This document shows positions 34,701 through 45,200 of a stretch of 53,088 nucleotides of DNA, piece after piece (position 1 is the first letter of the stretch; the number at the start of each line of letters is the position of its first letter). A model generated the notes under the pieces. It was not told the origin of the DNA, did no database searches, and saw only the letters and a program-made list of their open reading frames with translations. This DNA comes from Thermotogae bacterium. GTDB taxonomy: Bacteria; Thermotogota; Thermotogae; Mesoaciditogales; Mesoaciditogaceae. Position numbers and translations under genes: made by a program. Location of the stretch: assembly GCA_026988035.1 (NCBI GenBank), contig JALSLY010000047.1, forward strand, positions 1-53,088, given 5' to 3'.

Positions 34701-35180
34701 ACGGATGGCGATGATGAAAAGTATCCAACGGGTAAAGTTACACTTAGAGATGGAAGAACTGGAGAACCTTTCGATAGTCCTGTAGTCGTAGGAGTTATGT
34801 ACATTATGAAACTTATTCACATAGCTCAAGACAAAATACATGCTAGGTCAGTTGGTCCGTATTCTTTGATTCACCAACAACCACTTGGGGGCAAAGCACA
34901 ATTTGGTGGTCAGAGATTCGGAGAAATGGAAGTTTGGGCTTTGGAAGCTCATGGAGCGTCGCATATGCTTCAAGAAATGCTTACCATAAAATCAGATGAT
35001 GTTGAAGGTAGAAATGAAGCTTACAAGGCAATAATGCGCGGAAGAAACATACCACTTTCCAATATGCCTGAAAGCTTTAAAGTACTTGTGAAGGAACTTG
35101 AGGGTCTTGCACTTGATGTAAGAGTCTACGATGAAAACGGCAACGAGATCGATTTGAATCATCTATTTAAGGAGGGGTAA
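31746..35180 (+). CDS. rpoB: DNA-directed RNA polymerase beta subunit
   Basis: A 1144-residue catalytic subunit. The rifampicin-pocket region begins near residue 446 ([19 protein letters not shown]); the residues equivalent to E. coli D516, H526 and S531 are the sensitive type. Further on come RCPIETPEG-like ([13 protein letters not shown]), GRHGNKG and the C-terminal [18 protein letters not shown] 31746 has only a weak ribosome site; GTG 31770 is an alternative. The rpoC start is one base after its stop. Confidence 0.98.
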   Translation: MPEKGCEKVEKQVRISYGKLKDAIEVPNLISVQLDSYKEFVESGIISALKKFSPIESRPHKADVKKGEKGFRLEFVKARLGEVRYTEEECRLKDTTLSAPLYITVRVKDIHTGEIKESEALFGYLPIMTDRGTFIINGAERVVVHQLVRSPGVYFVREFEGSERTPMFYAHFLPEKGAWLEILLNLKKGILQARIDRKKKVKLPLLLKIFGYTQPIEMLKLYPLEITADEDELVFYLGSILLEEVVTENGEKIKTGEKITEEMISKILSSNAKKLKIAHPYMQKTIENLDDNERAMGSDEAYIELFRKLRPGEIPRINVAKNYFNGLYFDPDHYDLTEIGRTKINAKLKLNVESRVLTKEDIIVAIKYLLDIEQHEERLDTKDHLGNKRVRTVGELMRLEFERGFSRVRKMIEDKLNMYNSLDKINIQSLINVRAVMATLHQFFASSQLSQFMDQVNPLSEITHKRRISALGPGGLRRERARFEVRDVHHSHYGRMCPIETPEGANIGLITSLATYAKIDKYGFLRTPYRKAINGKVTDQIDYLMADEEENFNIAPVNVKVGSDGILAEERVTVRFMESYKYVNRDQVNYIDVSPKQLVSVSAALIPFLENDDANRALMGSNMQRQGVPLVNPQAPLVGTGMEKYVARDSGLTVIAKKSGIVKKVSATQIVIECDDGEENIYKLIKFARTNQDTTINQRPIVDVGDRVKAGDCIADGPATDMGELALGRNVLLAFMSWEGYNFEDAIAVNQSLLEEDAFTSIHIEVYETYARETRLGPEEITADIPNVSKELLKNLDENGIVRVGAVVHPKDILVGKVTPKGDSELTAEEKIMRSIFGERGRDVKDTSLKVPHGVDGRVIGVHVFEKGDISELDSSVNKMVKVYVATRKPLSVGDKVAGRHGNKGCISRIVAKEDMPFLPDGTPVDMVLSPLGVPSRMNIGQVLETQIGWLAKLKGMHIATPVFDGASEEDIFGPLYEERKKYGLTDGDDEKYPTGKVTLRDGRTGEPFDSPVVVGVMYIMKLIHIAQDKIHARSVGPYSLIHQQPLGGKAQFGGQRFGEMEVWALEAHGASHMLQEMLTIKSDDVEGRNEAYKAIMRGRNIPLSNMPESFKVLVKELEGLALDVRVYDENGNEIDLNHLFKEG

Positions 35181-35181
35181 G

Positions 35182-38100
35182 ATGGCAGAAAATAGCCCCA
35201 AATTTCTAAAGCTCCCCACGTCGAAAATTGGGAGTGTCAAGATAGGTTTGGCTTCACCAGAATTGATAAGGAGCTGGTCAAGTGGTGAAGTCAAAAAGCC
35301 AGAAACAATAAATTACAGAACTTTCAAGCCTGAAAAGGACGGCCTTTTTTGTGAAAGAATATTTGGCCCCGTTAAAGACTATGAATGTGCTTGTGGAAGA
35401 TATAAGGGGAAAAAATACGAAGGAACTATTTGCGAGCGCTGTGGTGTAAGAATCGAATCCAAAACTGCTAGACGCAGAAGAATGGGACACATAGAATTGG
35501 CTGTTCCCGTCGTGCACATATGGTACTTGAAAAACATTCCAAATTATATTTCTTTGATACTGAACATCTCACCTAGAGATCTGGAACAAATAGTGTATTT
35601 CGGCTCACGTCGGACGGTTGAAACAGCTTATATGATTACCAACCCTAAGAAAACCCATTTTGACGTCGGAGATAAGTTATACGGCACAGAATACAACATA
35701 TACAAGTCTAAATGGGACTTCGATGTTGAGAACGCTGTAAGAATTCGAAATCCACAAGGCCCTCTCACATCTGATATTGACGGAGTCGTTTCAGTCAAAA
35801 AAGAAACCACCAATACCGATAGAACCATCACATGGGTTACGGTATCCCAAAAAGAAGACGAAACACAACTGAGAAAAGCCGAATTCACAGTATATCGTGG
35901 AATGAAACTTCTCGTAAAAGATGGTGATATGGTAAAGGCAGGCGACTTTATAGCAGATGAACTAAATGTTGACGCATTTAAAGCTCCATTTGATGGTACA
36001 GTGGAAGTTGATGAAATCACATCAACTGTTAAAATCATTCCACTTCCAACTTCTAAAAACCAGCCTATCACTTATACAGTTCCATACGGTGCAAAAGTCA
36101 AAGTTTCAGATGGAACAAAAGTCAAAAAAGGGCGAGAACTGGTTACATCGGTTCATATTGAAGCTATTCGCTCCACAGTAAATGGAAAGGTGACTTATGC
36201 TAGTAACCTTTCAGTTGTCCAAAATGAAGATGGCAAATTTCATGCTAGTTCAACTGCAAAAGTTTACGTTGAAGAACCAATGCGCTCAACTCAAAGCAGA
36301 ACTTACCCACTTTTTGAGGGAATAACACCTTACGTTGAAAACGGTCAAGAAATAAAAGCTGGTGACTACATAGCTGACAGATTCATATACGAAGATGAAG
36401 ATCTCTCAATGAGTGAGCTTGAAATATTCGAAAAATACTATCCGGGTAAATTCGACAAAGAATTTGAATTTGAAAACGACAGAACGGTGGTCATGATCAC
36501 TGCAATAGACAATGATGTTGCGGCAGAAATAGGAAAACAAATCGGAAATGTTATTCTCGACAACGAATATGAAGCTTACAGCGACATATATGGAGATAAG
36601 ATACAAGCTGACATTGGGGCTTCAGCTATCAAAAAACTCCTCGAATCTATAGATCTCACCGAATTGGAAAACAAGCTCGAAGTTGAGCTCCAAAACCTTT
36701 CTCCATCTGCTTCAAATAAGAAAATGAAAATTCTTAAGCGCCTTCATGTAGTCAGGAGTTTTATCAAGAGTGGCCAGAAACCAGAGTGGATGGTGCTTGA
36801 AACTATCCCGGTGATTCCTCCAGATCTGAGACCAATGATTCAGATAGATGGTGGGCGCTTTGCGACAACAGACTTAAACGATCTGTACAGACGCGTTATA
36901 AACAGAAACAACAGATTGAAAAAATTACTTGATCTCAATGCACCGAACATAATAATAAGAAATGAAAAGCGAATGCTTCAAGAAGCTGTAGACTCTCTGA
37001 TTGCCAACGGTAAACGTGGCAAATCTGTGACAGACAAGTCAGGACGAGCTTTGAAGTCTCTCACAGATCTGATGAAGGGAAAGCGTGGCAGATTCAGAAG
37101 GAATCTTTTAGGAAAGCGTGTCGATTACTCAGGACGTGCTGTTATAGTTGTTGGCCCTGAACTCAGGATAGATCAATGTGGAATTCCAAAGAAAATGGCT
37201 ATGGAACTCTTTAAGCCCTTCGTGCTCCAAAAACTTGTCAAAAACGAACCTGACAAGTCTGCAAGAAAGCTTGGCCGAATGCTAATAGAAAGAGAGGTTC
37301 CAGAAGCTTGGGAAGTTCTCGAAGAAGTCATAAAAGGGCATCCCGTTCTTTTGAATCGAGCTCCCACTTTGCACAGAATCAGTATTCAAGCATTCGAACC
37401 AAAATTGATTGAGGGAAATGCCATTCAAATTCACCCACTTGTTTGTCCACCATTTAATGCTGACTTTGATGGTGATCAGATGGCTGTACACGTTCCCCTT
37501 TCAGCGGCAGCTCAGGCTGAAGCTAAATTTCTCATGTCTTCCAAGTACAACATAATAAGTCCAGCACATGGTCAACCTTTATCTATGCCTGGAAAGGATA
37601 TCATTCTTGGCATGTATTATCTCACCATGATGGATGACAAGGCCAAAAAACCAAAGACCGTCTTTTCTTCTCCTGAAGAAGCCGTGATGGCATACTATAT
37701 GCATTACATAACATTGCACACACCTATAGACGTTTTATTGAAGTTCGAAGATGGAGATAAACTGGTAAAAAATACAACTGTGGGACGAGTCATATTCAAC
37801 GAAGAACTTCCAGAGAAATTACGTGACTACTCCAAAACGTATGATAAAAAAGAAATAAAGAATCTCGTTTCTAAAACATTCAAAACCTTTGATATAGACG
37901 CGACGGCAGATGTACTTGATCACATAAAAGATTATGGTTTCAAATATGCTACCATATCTGGCGTGACAATATCAGTCAGAGACATGCTCATATCTCCCCA
38001 AAAACCAAAGATCGTAAAGGAAGCTCAAGAAAAGATCGATTTTGTAGAAGAAAAATTTGCCAGTGGAATGATGAGTCAGCAGCAGCGTTATGAACAAGTT

Positions 38101-40176
38101 ATAAAGATCTGGGAAGAAGCCACAAAGAACATACAAAACGCCACGTACGAGGAGTTAGCCAAGGATTTCTTCAACCCGGTTTTCATGATGGTTCGATCCG
38201 GAGCACGTGGAAGCATTGATCAGATCAAGCAAATTGCTGGAATGCGCGGTCTTATGGCAGATCCATCCGGAAAAACAATAGAAGTTCCAATACTTTCCAA
38301 CTTCCGAGAAGGATTAAATGTCATGGAATACTTCATTTCGACACATGGTGCAAGAAAAGGTTCCGCCGATACTGCTTTAAGAACGTCAAACTCTGGATAT
38401 CTAACACGAAGACTTGTTGATGTTGCTCAATCTGTAACGATCAACGAGACAGATTGTGGAACCACTCATGGAGTTGAACTCAAAACTCTCAGAGATGACG
38501 ACGTGGTTATTGAAAAGTTGGAAGATGGCCTATTTGGGAGAGTGCTTGCGGAAGACATAGTAAATCCAAAAACGAAGGAAATTGTCTATGAACGTGATAC
38601 TCTTATAGAAGAGGACGACGCACATAAAGTGGCAAGTATAGTTGAAAGCGTTCAAGTTCACAGGAGAGAAGTTGTAAAGGTCGATTCCATCCAGTACATG
38701 AAAGACTATGCTGAGCTTTCAGGAAAATTGTACGATGATGATAATGGAACCATATCAGGCGTTCCTAATAAACTGCTCTTCAAAAAAGGTGAACCTGCCC
38801 AGAATGCTTTTAGAACTTTGAAAAAACTTGGTATAGACGAAATTGAAATAGACATATACCCATGTGTCGGGGGAGTCACGATTGCTCCTGTTCTCTCAGC
38901 TGATGGCAAACGAGAAATTACGACATATGAAGAAAGGGTAACGCCAGAAATTGCCAAGAGATTTCTCAAAGAAAAGATTAAGACTGTGACACTTAGACCT
39001 TTCATAAAAATAAGATCTCCAATGACCTGTGAGTCTCCCAATGGTGTCTGTGCCAAATGTTACGGTATGGATCTTTCAAATCACAGAATTGTCCATATAG
39101 GTGAAGCGGTTGGTATTATAGCAGCTCAATCTATTGGGGAACCAGGCACCCAGCTTACGATGAGAACATTCCATACAGGTGGAATAGCTACAACAGGCGA
39201 CATAACACAAGGCCTTCCAAGAGCTGAAGAACTCTTTGAAGCCAGGAAGAAGCTAAAAGAAGTGACAGGTATTTTCAGCGAAGTTTCCGGACACGTTAGA
39301 CAAATAGACACCGAAGAAGGAAAACAAAAAATATACCTGGAAGACGATGAAGGAGTTTTACACGACTACACAGTTCCTAAAAAGACTCAGATCAAAGTGA
39401 AAGTTGGACAAAGAGTGCTTCCTGGCACACCTTTGACAAGTGGAGCGATAAGACCAAGAGCCCTTTTAGAAAATATCGATGCAAATACAGCGTTCAGATA
39501 TCTTTTAAGAGAGGTCAAAAGGGTTTATGCAGAACAAGGTGTCGATATACACGATAAACACATGGAAATCATAATACGCCAGATGTTCAATAAAGTTGAA
39601 GTTGTAGATGGAGGAGATACTGATATACTACCTGGTACCTTGTTAACCATCAGTGAAGCTAAACGTATAAATGAAGAGATACGTCACGACAACGCAAAAA
39701 TAGAAGAAAACAGATCTAAAGTAATTGGCAAAGAGCTTGCCTATCATATTGTCGTAGAAGTTGATGGAAAAGAAGAAGAAATCGCAAAAGCTGGTCAGAA
39801 AATAGATGAGGCGATCCTCGAGAAATGTATAAAAATTGGGGTAAAATCCGTTTATGTAAAAGATAGTGAAAGGCAGGTACGTTATTACATAAATCCCAAA
39901 AAAGAGTTAGAATACGATCAAAAACTTTTGAGAATCACAAACGCTTCTCTTCAAAAGGAAGGTTTCCTCAGTGCGGCATCATTCCAGCAAACGCCGCAGG
40001 TGCTTGCCGAAGCTGCAGTTGAAGGGCGTAGTGACTACTTAAAAGGTTTAAAAGAAAATGTTATAATAGGACAGCTTATCCCAGCTGGTACAGGCTTATC
40101 CGTGTACGATGGTATTCAAATTGAGACCCACACAGCTTCAAAAGAAGAAACTGGGGAAAAACAAGCTCAATCATAA
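35182..40176 (+). CDS. rpoC: DNA-directed RNA polymerase beta' subunit
   Basis: A 1664-residue catalytic subunit. The N-terminal zinc site (CACG...CERCG) lies near residues 70-95. The active-site NADFDGD is at 759-765, and a second zinc site includes [13 protein letters not shown] near 1285. A long insertion (about 150-430) rich in barrel-sandwich-like repeats (for example [11 protein letters not shown] and FDGTVEVDE) makes it larger than E. coli RpoC, as in Thermotoga. It ends the block; a strong terminator follows 25 bases later. Confidence 0.98.
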   Translation: MAENSPKFLKLPTSKIGSVKIGLASPELIRSWSSGEVKKPETINYRTFKPEKDGLFCERIFGPVKDYECACGRYKGKKYEGTICERCGVRIESKTARRRRMGHIELAVPVVHIWYLKNIPNYISLILNISPRDLEQIVYFGSRRTVETAYMITNPKKTHFDVGDKLYGTEYNIYKSKWDFDVENAVRIRNPQGPLTSDIDGVVSVKKETTNTDRTITWVTVSQKEDETQLRKAEFTVYRGMKLLVKDGDMVKAGDFIADELNVDAFKAPFDGTVEVDEITSTVKIIPLPTSKNQPITYTVPYGAKVKVSDGTKVKKGRELVTSVHIEAIRSTVNGKVTYASNLSVVQNEDGKFHASSTAKVYVEEPMRSTQSRTYPLFEGITPYVENGQEIKAGDYIADRFIYEDEDLSMSELEIFEKYYPGKFDKEFEFENDRTVVMITAIDNDVAAEIGKQIGNVILDNEYEAYSDIYGDKIQADIGASAIKKLLESIDLTELENKLEVELQNLSPSASNKKMKILKRLHVVRSFIKSGQKPEWMVLETIPVIPPDLRPMIQIDGGRFATTDLNDLYRRVINRNNRLKKLLDLNAPNIIIRNEKRMLQEAVDSLIANGKRGKSVTDKSGRALKSLTDLMKGKRGRFRRNLLGKRVDYSGRAVIVVGPELRIDQCGIPKKMAMELFKPFVLQKLVKNEPDKSARKLGRMLIEREVPEAWEVLEEVIKGHPVLLNRAPTLHRISIQAFEPKLIEGNAIQIHPLVCPPFNADFDGDQMAVHVPLSAAAQAEAKFLMSSKYNIISPAHGQPLSMPGKDIILGMYYLTMMDDKAKKPKTVFSSPEEAVMAYYMHYITLHTPIDVLLKFEDGDKLVKNTTVGRVIFNEELPEKLRDYSKTYDKKEIKNLVSKTFKTFDIDATADVLDHIKDYGFKYATISGVTISVRDMLISPQKPKIVKEAQEKIDFVEEKFASGMMSQQQRYEQVIKIWEEATKNIQNATYEELAKDFFNPVFMMVRSGARGSIDQIKQIAGMRGLMADPSGKTIEVPILSNFREGLNVMEYFISTHGARKGSADTALRTSNSGYLTRRLVDVAQSVTINETDCGTTHGVELKTLRDDDVVIEKLEDGLFGRVLAEDIVNPKTKEIVYERDTLIEEDDAHKVASIVESVQVHRREVVKVDSIQYMKDYAELSGKLYDDDNGTISGVPNKLLFKKGEPAQNAFRTLKKLGIDEIEIDIYPCVGGVTIAPVLSADGKREITTYEERVTPEIAKRFLKEKIKTVTLRPFIKIRSPMTCESPNGVCAKCYGMDLSNHRIVHIGEAVGIIAAQSIGEPGTQLTMRTFHTGGIATTGDITQGLPRAEELFEARKKLKEVTGIFSEVSGHVRQIDTEEGKQKIYLEDDEGVLHDYTVPKKTQIKVKVGQRVLPGTPLTSGAIRPRALLENIDANTAFRYLLREVKRVYAEQGVDIHDKHMEIIIRQMFNKVEVVDGGDTDILPGTLLTISEAKRINEEIRHDNAKIEENRSKVIGKELAYHIVVEVDGKEEEIAKAGQKIDEAILEKCIKIGVKSVYVKDSERQVRYYINPKKELEYDQKLLRITNASLQKEGFLSAASFQQTPQVLAEAAVEGRSDYLKGLKENVIIGQLIPAGTGLSVYDGIQIETHTASKEETGEKQAQS

Positions 40177-40201
40177 AAATCATGATTCCTCATTATTTAA
40201 G

Positions 40202-40226
40202 GCGAGGCCTTACGCCTCGCTTTTTT
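40202..40226 (+). terminator. Intrinsic terminator after rpoC
   Basis: GCGAGGC and GCCTCGC form a perfect GC-rich 7-base stem with a 5-base loop, directly followed by six Ts. This closes the transcription/translation block. Confidence 0.92.
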
Positions 40227-40321
40227 CGTTATTATGTGCAAAAAAATTGTTTTGTACATATGACTTTCAAAAATTTGGCCATAGTATCATTGTGAGCTCG
40301 ACAAGCATAACAGAGTCTTTA

Positions 40322-40468
40322 GCCATAACGTCATTCCGACCTACGAGCCGGAATCTAAGGATGAGATCCCGAGATCCCGGAGCAAGTCCGGGATGACCTG
40401 CGGTCAGTTCAGGATGACCTATGATCAGTCCGGAATGACCCATGATCGGTTCAAGATGACGTTACGGC
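40322..40468. repeat. 147-bp repeat element with inverted ends and 21-base tandem units
   Basis: The ends are inverted (GCCATAACGTCAT at 40322-40334 against ATGACGTTACGGC at 40456-40468; 12 of 13 match) and both sides are flanked by TTTA (40318-40321, 40469-40472), like a target duplication. Inside, an 8-base hairpin ATCCCGGA/TCCGGGAT (40374-40394) is followed by about four imperfect direct repeats in 21-base register, roughly yATGATCrGTyCrGGATGACC. The rest of this 566-base gap holds the rpoC terminator and the livJ promoter; I see no gene in it. Resembles a MITE or a dispersed intergenic palindrome family. Confidence 0.7.
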
Positions 40469-40594
40469 TTTAACTTTGTCAAGTGAGTCAAGTACGGCAT
40501 GGATTAAAGAATTAGGCTTGATAAGACTTCGAAAAAAATTCTTCTATCGTTTGAAAAGTGATGTTTATTTGATAAATACTTATAGGTTGTAAAG

Positions 40595-40622
40595 TTAACG
40601 TACAACGTGGGCATTTTATAAT
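40595..40622 (+). promoter_or_regulatory. Promoter region of the liv operon
   Basis: TTAACG at 40595-40600, a 16-base spacer and a perfect TATAAT at 40617-40622. A second TATAAT at 40657-40662 is preceded by a TGTCA-N6-TGACA dyad (40633-40648), which could be an operator. The livJ start is about 120 bases downstream, leaving a long leader. Confidence 0.5.
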
Positions 40623-40742
40623 GTTTTTCAAGTGTCATAAATTTGACATTATGAGGTATAATTTTAAAAATCACACATATTCTCAAAAATTTATTCAAGC
40701 AAGTATTCGAAGTCAAATAAAAAAATTAGGGGAGGAATAGAA

Positions 40743-41879
40743 ATGAAAAAGTTTCTCGCGTTTTCTTTGATCTTAGCTCTATCTTTAACGTTGCTTTTTG
40801 CAGGTACTTACAAAATTGGGTTCTTTGCCCCGCTGACTGGATGGGCGGCTGCGGATGGTTCAAGTGCTTTGCACGGAGCAGAATTAGCAATTCAGTACAT
40901 AAACGATAGTGGAGGAGTAAATGGAAACAAACTGAAGCTCATCTATTACGATGATGCCATGAACACTGCTCAAGCGGTCTCAATTGCATATAAACTTGTT
41001 CAACAAGACCATGTGCTTATAGCCATTAGCGGTTCTTACAGCAGTACAACACGTGCCGCTGCGGGAATATATCAGAGGCTTGGAGTTCCAATGATATCTG
41101 CATACGCAGTGCATCCACAAATAACAAAAACCGGGAATCTTATCTTTCGTGTTGGCACACTCGCCACTGTTGAAGGACGCGCCGGCGCTTATCTGGCTGT
41201 AAAAATATTAGGAGCAAAAAGGATTGCTGTTTTAACTATAGACAATGATTTTGGCACATCCCTTACAAAAGGATTCATTGAAGAGGCGAAAAAATTAGGC
41301 GCCCAGATCGTTTACTCCACCAAATATCCTCTTGGAGAAACTGAATTCAGAACAATACTTAACACCTTGAAACAATCAAAACCAGATGTGATCTACGCTA
41401 CGGCTTATTATGCAGAAGCCGCTCATATAGTCTTCCAGGCAAAGCAATTAGGCATATATGTGCCGATCATCGGACAAGAAGGATATGATTCCCCCAAATT
41501 CATACAACTTTCAGAAGGCGGATCTTCCAATGATACTCTTATCACCACAGATCTTAACAGAGACAGTTCCAAATCAATAGTACAATGGTTCTTAAAAACC
41601 TATAAAGAAAAATACGGAATAGCTGCAGATATGGTTTCGGCGTCTGCTTTTGATGCGGTTCAGGTAGCAGCTGCTGGATTGAAAAGCGGAACGACACCAA
41701 ATAAGATTCGAGAAGGTATCCTTTCTATAAAATCTTTAAAGACATCCGTTACAGACATAGAACATTACACAAAGAGCAGAGAAGTGTTTAGGCCCATCAC
41801 AGTCCAGATAGTACTTGCTGGCAAATTCCATTTTTTCCGTGAGATAACTGATCCAGACGTACTAAATCCTGAAAGATAA
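40743..41879 (+). CDS. livJ: Branched-chain amino-acid-type ABC transporter, substrate-binding protein
   Basis: A 378-residue secreted receptor of the LivJ/LivK family. The N-terminal signal peptide (MKKFLAFSLILALSLTLLFA, cleavage near 20) has no lipobox cysteine. The mature part has the two-lobed periplasmic-binding-protein pattern, starting with KIGFFAPLTGWAA, GAELAIQYIND and SGSYSSTT. GGGGAGGAATAG precedes the ATG. It heads livJHMGF. The ligand could be branched-chain or other amino acids, or amides; the nearby hutU makes a histidine-related ligand conceivable. Confidence 0.93.
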   Translation: MKKFLAFSLILALSLTLLFAGTYKIGFFAPLTGWAAADGSSALHGAELAIQYINDSGGVNGNKLKLIYYDDAMNTAQAVSIAYKLVQQDHVLIAISGSYSSTTRAAAGIYQRLGVPMISAYAVHPQITKTGNLIFRVGTLATVEGRAGAYLAVKILGAKRIAVLTIDNDFGTSLTKGFIEEAKKLGAQIVYSTKYPLGETEFRTILNTLKQSKPDVIYATAYYAEAAHIVFQAKQLGIYVPIIGQEGYDSPKFIQLSEGGSSNDTLITTDLNRDSSKSIVQWFLKTYKEKYGIAADMVSASAFDAVQVAAAGLKSGTTPNKIREGILSIKSLKTSVTDIEHYTKSREVFRPITVQIVLAGKFHFFREITDPDVLNPER

Positions 41880-41900
41880 TGCAACAATAGGCGGTTGAGC

Positions 41901-42767
41901 ATGGAGTTTTGGCAGAATTCTATAAATGTCTTGGTACTTGGGAGTATATACGTACTCATAGCAGTTGGACTTTCCATGATATATGGGATCCTGCGTGTGC
42001 TTCATATAGCACACGCAGGAATTTACACTTTAGGCGCATTTTTGTCATTGAGTATTATGGAAGTCACCGGAAACTTTTGGATAGCTCTCATTCTATCAGC
42101 TATTATTTCCGGATTCTTGGGTGCACTGATGTACAGATACGTGTACAAATTCGTTTTAAAAGAAGAGAGAATAGTCCCTCTCATTGTATCCGTTGGGTTG
42201 TTCATAACTATGCAGGATCTTTATAGAATTATTTATGGACCCTATAAATATCCTTTCTCCATTTCTATTCCAATTCCTTACATAAGAGCTGGTAACTTTT
42301 ACATATCTCCACTTCAAATGCTCATATTGATAATCACAGGAATCATTCTCATTGGACTTTACTTTGTTTTAAATAAAACAAGAATTGGCGTGGGATTGAA
42401 AGCTTGCGCAAATGATTCACAAATGGCAGCAGCTGTTGGTGTCAATACAAAGCTGACAATTGCACTTGCTTTCTTCATGGGCTCCGCTCTTGCAGCAGTA
42501 GCCGGCACACTTGTTGGAGTATACGATAACAGTGTTTATCCCACCATGGGTAGCACTGTTTCTTACAAAGCCTTCGTTGTTGTGGTGCTTGGTGGATTTG
42601 GAAGCCTTAAGGGAAGCGTAATTGCTGGGTTTTTGTTAGCCGCAGCAGAGGTTTTCCTTGTGGCATGGAAAGGATTTTTTCTTCCAAGAGATGCAATAGG
42701 ATTCCTTGTGATGATTTTGTTCTTGATCTTTCTACCCAACGGCCTCTTTGGAAGAAAGGAGCGATAG
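41901..42767 (+). CDS. livH: Branched-chain amino-acid-type ABC transporter, permease LivH
   Basis: A 288-residue inner-membrane permease with about eight helices. The family motif GLKACANDSQMAAAVGVNT and the late VVVLGGFGSLKGSVIAG are present. ATG 41901 is preferred; an in-frame TTG at 41895 would abut its AGGCGG site. It pairs with LivM to form the channel. Confidence 0.93.
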   Translation: MEFWQNSINVLVLGSIYVLIAVGLSMIYGILRVLHIAHAGIYTLGAFLSLSIMEVTGNFWIALILSAIISGFLGALMYRYVYKFVLKEERIVPLIVSVGLFITMQDLYRIIYGPYKYPFSISIPIPYIRAGNFYISPLQMLILIITGIILIGLYFVLNKTRIGVGLKACANDSQMAAAVGVNTKLTIALAFFMGSALAAVAGTLVGVYDNSVYPTMGSTVSYKAFVVVVLGGFGSLKGSVIAGFLLAAAEVFLVAWKGFFLPRDAIGFLVMILFLIFLPNGLFGRKER

Positions 42768-42769
42768 AG

Positions 42770-43669
42770 ATGGGCTATTTGATGACTCTTGGAATATTTG
42801 CATCTATTTACACGATTCTTGCGATAAGTTTAAACATCCTAACAGGATATGCTGGTCAAGTTTCTTTAGGCCATGCTGCACTTTTTGGAATTGGGGCGTA
42901 CGTTTCCGCAGCACTTACTGTAAACCTTGGTTTCAATTATTGGACAGCTTTACCTTTAAGCATTCTTATAACTGCCTTGGTGGGAGCATTGCTTGGATTG
43001 CCAAGCCTTAGAGTTCACAGCGATTTTCTTGTATTAGTAACAATTGGCATAAATTTTGTAGTCGTTGCTCTTTTCAAATACACTCCTTTTTTTGGTGGAC
43101 CGTATGGTTTGTTGGGAATACCGAGACCCTCTCTTTTTGGAGAATCCATGAACACCTTTGAATACTTTTTGTACGCTGTTGGATGGGCCACGTTCACAAT
43201 TTTATTTGTATATTGGATGTCAAAGAAATACATACGCGTTGCTTTTGAAGCAATAAAAGAAGATGAAGAAGCAGCTGAGGCAATGACTATAAGTGTAGCC
43301 CGCTTTAAAATATATGCGTTTACAATTTCAGCAGCTTTTGCAGGCTTGGCAGGTAACTTATGGGCTCATTATATGGGTGTCATATTTCCAGGTAATTTTT
43401 CATTCAGCAAATCGATAGAGATCATGACCATGATAGTTCTTGGGGGAATAGGAACCATAAGAGGTGCTGTACTCGGAGCAGTACTTTTAATCTTCTTGCC
43501 AGAATATTTGAGATTTGTTAGCGATTACAGGATGCTCATATATGGTTTAATAATAGTATTTACCATGATTTTTATCCCATCAGGTTTGCTTGGAGATCGT
43601 TCAATAACGTGGAAATGGACAAGGATTTTCAAAAAAGGTGATAGAGTTGCAAAAAATAATGAAAATTGA
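42770..43669 (+). CDS. livM: Branched-chain amino-acid-type ABC transporter, permease LivM
   Basis: A 299-residue permease. SLNILTGYAGQVSLGHAALFGIGAYVSA is the LivM signature region, and IMTMIVLGGIGTIRGAVLGA is the cytoplasmic coupling loop. ATG 42770 has AAGGAG upstream and lies 2 bases after the livH stop. The frame is open further back within livH only. Confidence 0.93.
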   Translation: MGYLMTLGIFASIYTILAISLNILTGYAGQVSLGHAALFGIGAYVSAALTVNLGFNYWTALPLSILITALVGALLGLPSLRVHSDFLVLVTIGINFVVVALFKYTPFFGGPYGLLGIPRPSLFGESMNTFEYFLYAVGWATFTILFVYWMSKKYIRVAFEAIKEDEEAAEAMTISVARFKIYAFTISAAFAGLAGNLWAHYMGVIFPGNFSFSKSIEIMTMIVLGGIGTIRGAVLGAVLLIFLPEYLRFVSDYRMLIYGLIIVFTMIFIPSGLLGDRSITWKWTRIFKKGDRVAKNNEN

Positions 43670-44417
43670 TCGAGTTACAAAACATTTTGGCGGACTTATT
43701 GCCGTCAATTCTGTAAGTTTTGAGATTCTAAAAGGTGAGCTCTTAGCTCTGATAGGCCCAAATGGTGCTGGGAAAACCACACTTTTTAATCTTATAACGG
43801 GTGTATTCAAACCATCCATCGGAAAGATTTTTTTCGACGGAAAAGAAATAAGTGGGAAACGAACAAGCCAGATCGCCAGAATGGGAATAGGAAGAACCTT
43901 TCAAATAGTCCGACCATTTGGAAAAATGACAGTACTTGAAAATGTGCTTGTGCCTCTTGGAAAATCGTTCTATACAAACCTGTCCGTTTTTTCGCACTCC
44001 CCGCGGGAGAACAGCTCTATTAGCAAAGCGATGGAGTTGCTGAAAGACGCTTATCTCGATGACGAATTTGATAAGATGGCAAGTTATCTGCCAATTGGTA
44101 TGCAAAGAAGGCTTGAAATCGCACGTGCACTTGCCCTTGAACCAAAGCTTTTGCTTCTTGACGAACCAGCTGCGGGACTTAATGAAAAAGAAAGCATGCA
44201 GTTGAAAGAATACATTGAGAAAATAAATTCGAATGGAATATCCATTTTATTAATAGAACATGATATGAAATTCGTAATGAATATAGCGAAAAGGATTGTA
44301 GTCCTGGACCACGGCTCAAAGATCGCCGAAGGAGTACCGTCTGAAGTGGCATCAAATCCACAGGTCATAGAAGCGTACCTTGGCAGAAAACACAAAAAAG
44401 GTGATAAAAATGCTTAA
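43647..44417 (+). CDS. livG: Branched-chain amino-acid-type ABC transporter, ATPase LivG
   Basis: A 256-residue ATPase. Walker A is GPNGAGKTT, the signature reads LPIGMQRRLEIARALA (the usual LivG variant of LSGGQ), and Walker B is LLLLDEPAAGLN. The C-terminal EAYLGRK tail is typical. The TTG start at 43647 follows GGTGA by 5 bases and overlaps livM by 23 bases; ATG 43662 is a weaker alternative with no ribosome site. Confidence 0.93.
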   Translation: MQKIMKIDRVTKHFGGLIAVNSVSFEILKGELLALIGPNGAGKTTLFNLITGVFKPSIGKIFFDGKEISGKRTSQIARMGIGRTFQIVRPFGKMTVLENVLVPLGKSFYTNLSVFSHSPRENSSISKAMELLKDAYLDDEFDKMASYLPIGMQRRLEIARALALEPKLLLLDEPAAGLNEKESMQLKEYIEKINSNGISILLIEHDMKFVMNIAKRIVVLDHGSKIAEGVPSEVASNPQVIEAYLGRKHKKGDKNA

Positions 44418-45114
44418 GGTAGAAAATGTGTCAATTTCCTATGGAAAGATCGCGGCTGTAAAGGATGTATCAATTTATGTTGGGAAAAATGAGATCGTGG
44501 CAATAGTAGGAGCCAATGGCGCTGGAAAAACTACATTGATAAACACGATAATGGGATTTGTCACACCACAAGAAGGAAAAATATTTGTGCAAGATCATGA
44601 AATCACAAGCTTACCACCTTGGAAGAAAGCAGCATTTGGTTTGGCAATCGTCCCGGAAGGGGGAAGAATTTTTAGAGATCTCACAGTTAAAGAAAATCTT
44701 TTTCTTGGTGCTTACCGTATAAAGGACAAATCCAAGATCGATAACAAGATGAATGAAGTCTTTCAAATGTTCCCAAGAATGCGAGAAAGATATCGTCAAA
44801 TTGCCGGAACTCTTTCTGGCGGGGAGCGTCAGATGCTTGCAATAGCACGAGCCCTCATGTCGTTTCCTCAAATACTTCTCATAGATGAGATTTCAATGGG
44901 ACTCATGCCAAAACTTGTGGATGAAGTTATGGAAGCTATTCACAGCTTGAAATCAAAAGATGTAACTGTTTTGATAGCCGAACAAAACACCAATGAAGTT
45001 TTAAATATAGCCGACAGGGCTTACGTTATGCAAAACGGTTTGATCGTTATGTCTGGTACTGCTACGGAATTGAAGAACAATTCAAAAATCAAAGAAAGTT
45101 ATCTTGGTATTTAG
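44410..45114 (+). CDS. livF: Branched-chain amino-acid-type ABC transporter, ATPase LivF
   Basis: A 234-residue ATPase. Walker A is GANGAGKTT, the signature LSGGERQMLAIARALM and Walker B ILLIDEISMGL. ATG 44410 follows GGTGA by 5 bases and overlaps the livG end by 8. It completes the importer. A weak AAAAACC/GGTTTTT hairpin lies in the 86-base gap before hutU. Confidence 0.94.
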   Translation: MLKVENVSISYGKIAAVKDVSIYVGKNEIVAIVGANGAGKTTLINTIMGFVTPQEGKIFVQDHEITSLPPWKKAAFGLAIVPEGGRIFRDLTVKENLFLGAYRIKDKSKIDNKMNEVFQMFPRMRERYRQIAGTLSGGERQMLAIARALMSFPQILLIDEISMGLMPKLVDEVMEAIHSLKSKDVTVLIAEQNTNEVLNIADRAYVMQNGLIVMSGTATELKNNSKIKESYLGI

Positions 45115-45200
45115 TCTTGTTATATAAAAAACCACAATTATAGGTTTTTAGCCTCGATTTGGTGTAAAATTGATTTGATCACGAAAGGGAGGGAGCAAAC

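Noticed and set aside
40370-40465. CRISPR array
   Set aside because: Units are 21 bases, imperfect, directly abutting and without unique spacers; no cas genes are present.
40504-40716. 70-residue minus-strand frame before livJ
   Set aside because: No ribosome site, composition like AT-rich intergenic DNA, and it covers the liv promoter region.
45120-45155. Terminator between livF and hutU
   Set aside because: The AAAAACC/GGTTTTT stem is weak and AT-rich with no separate T run, so termination here is doubtful.
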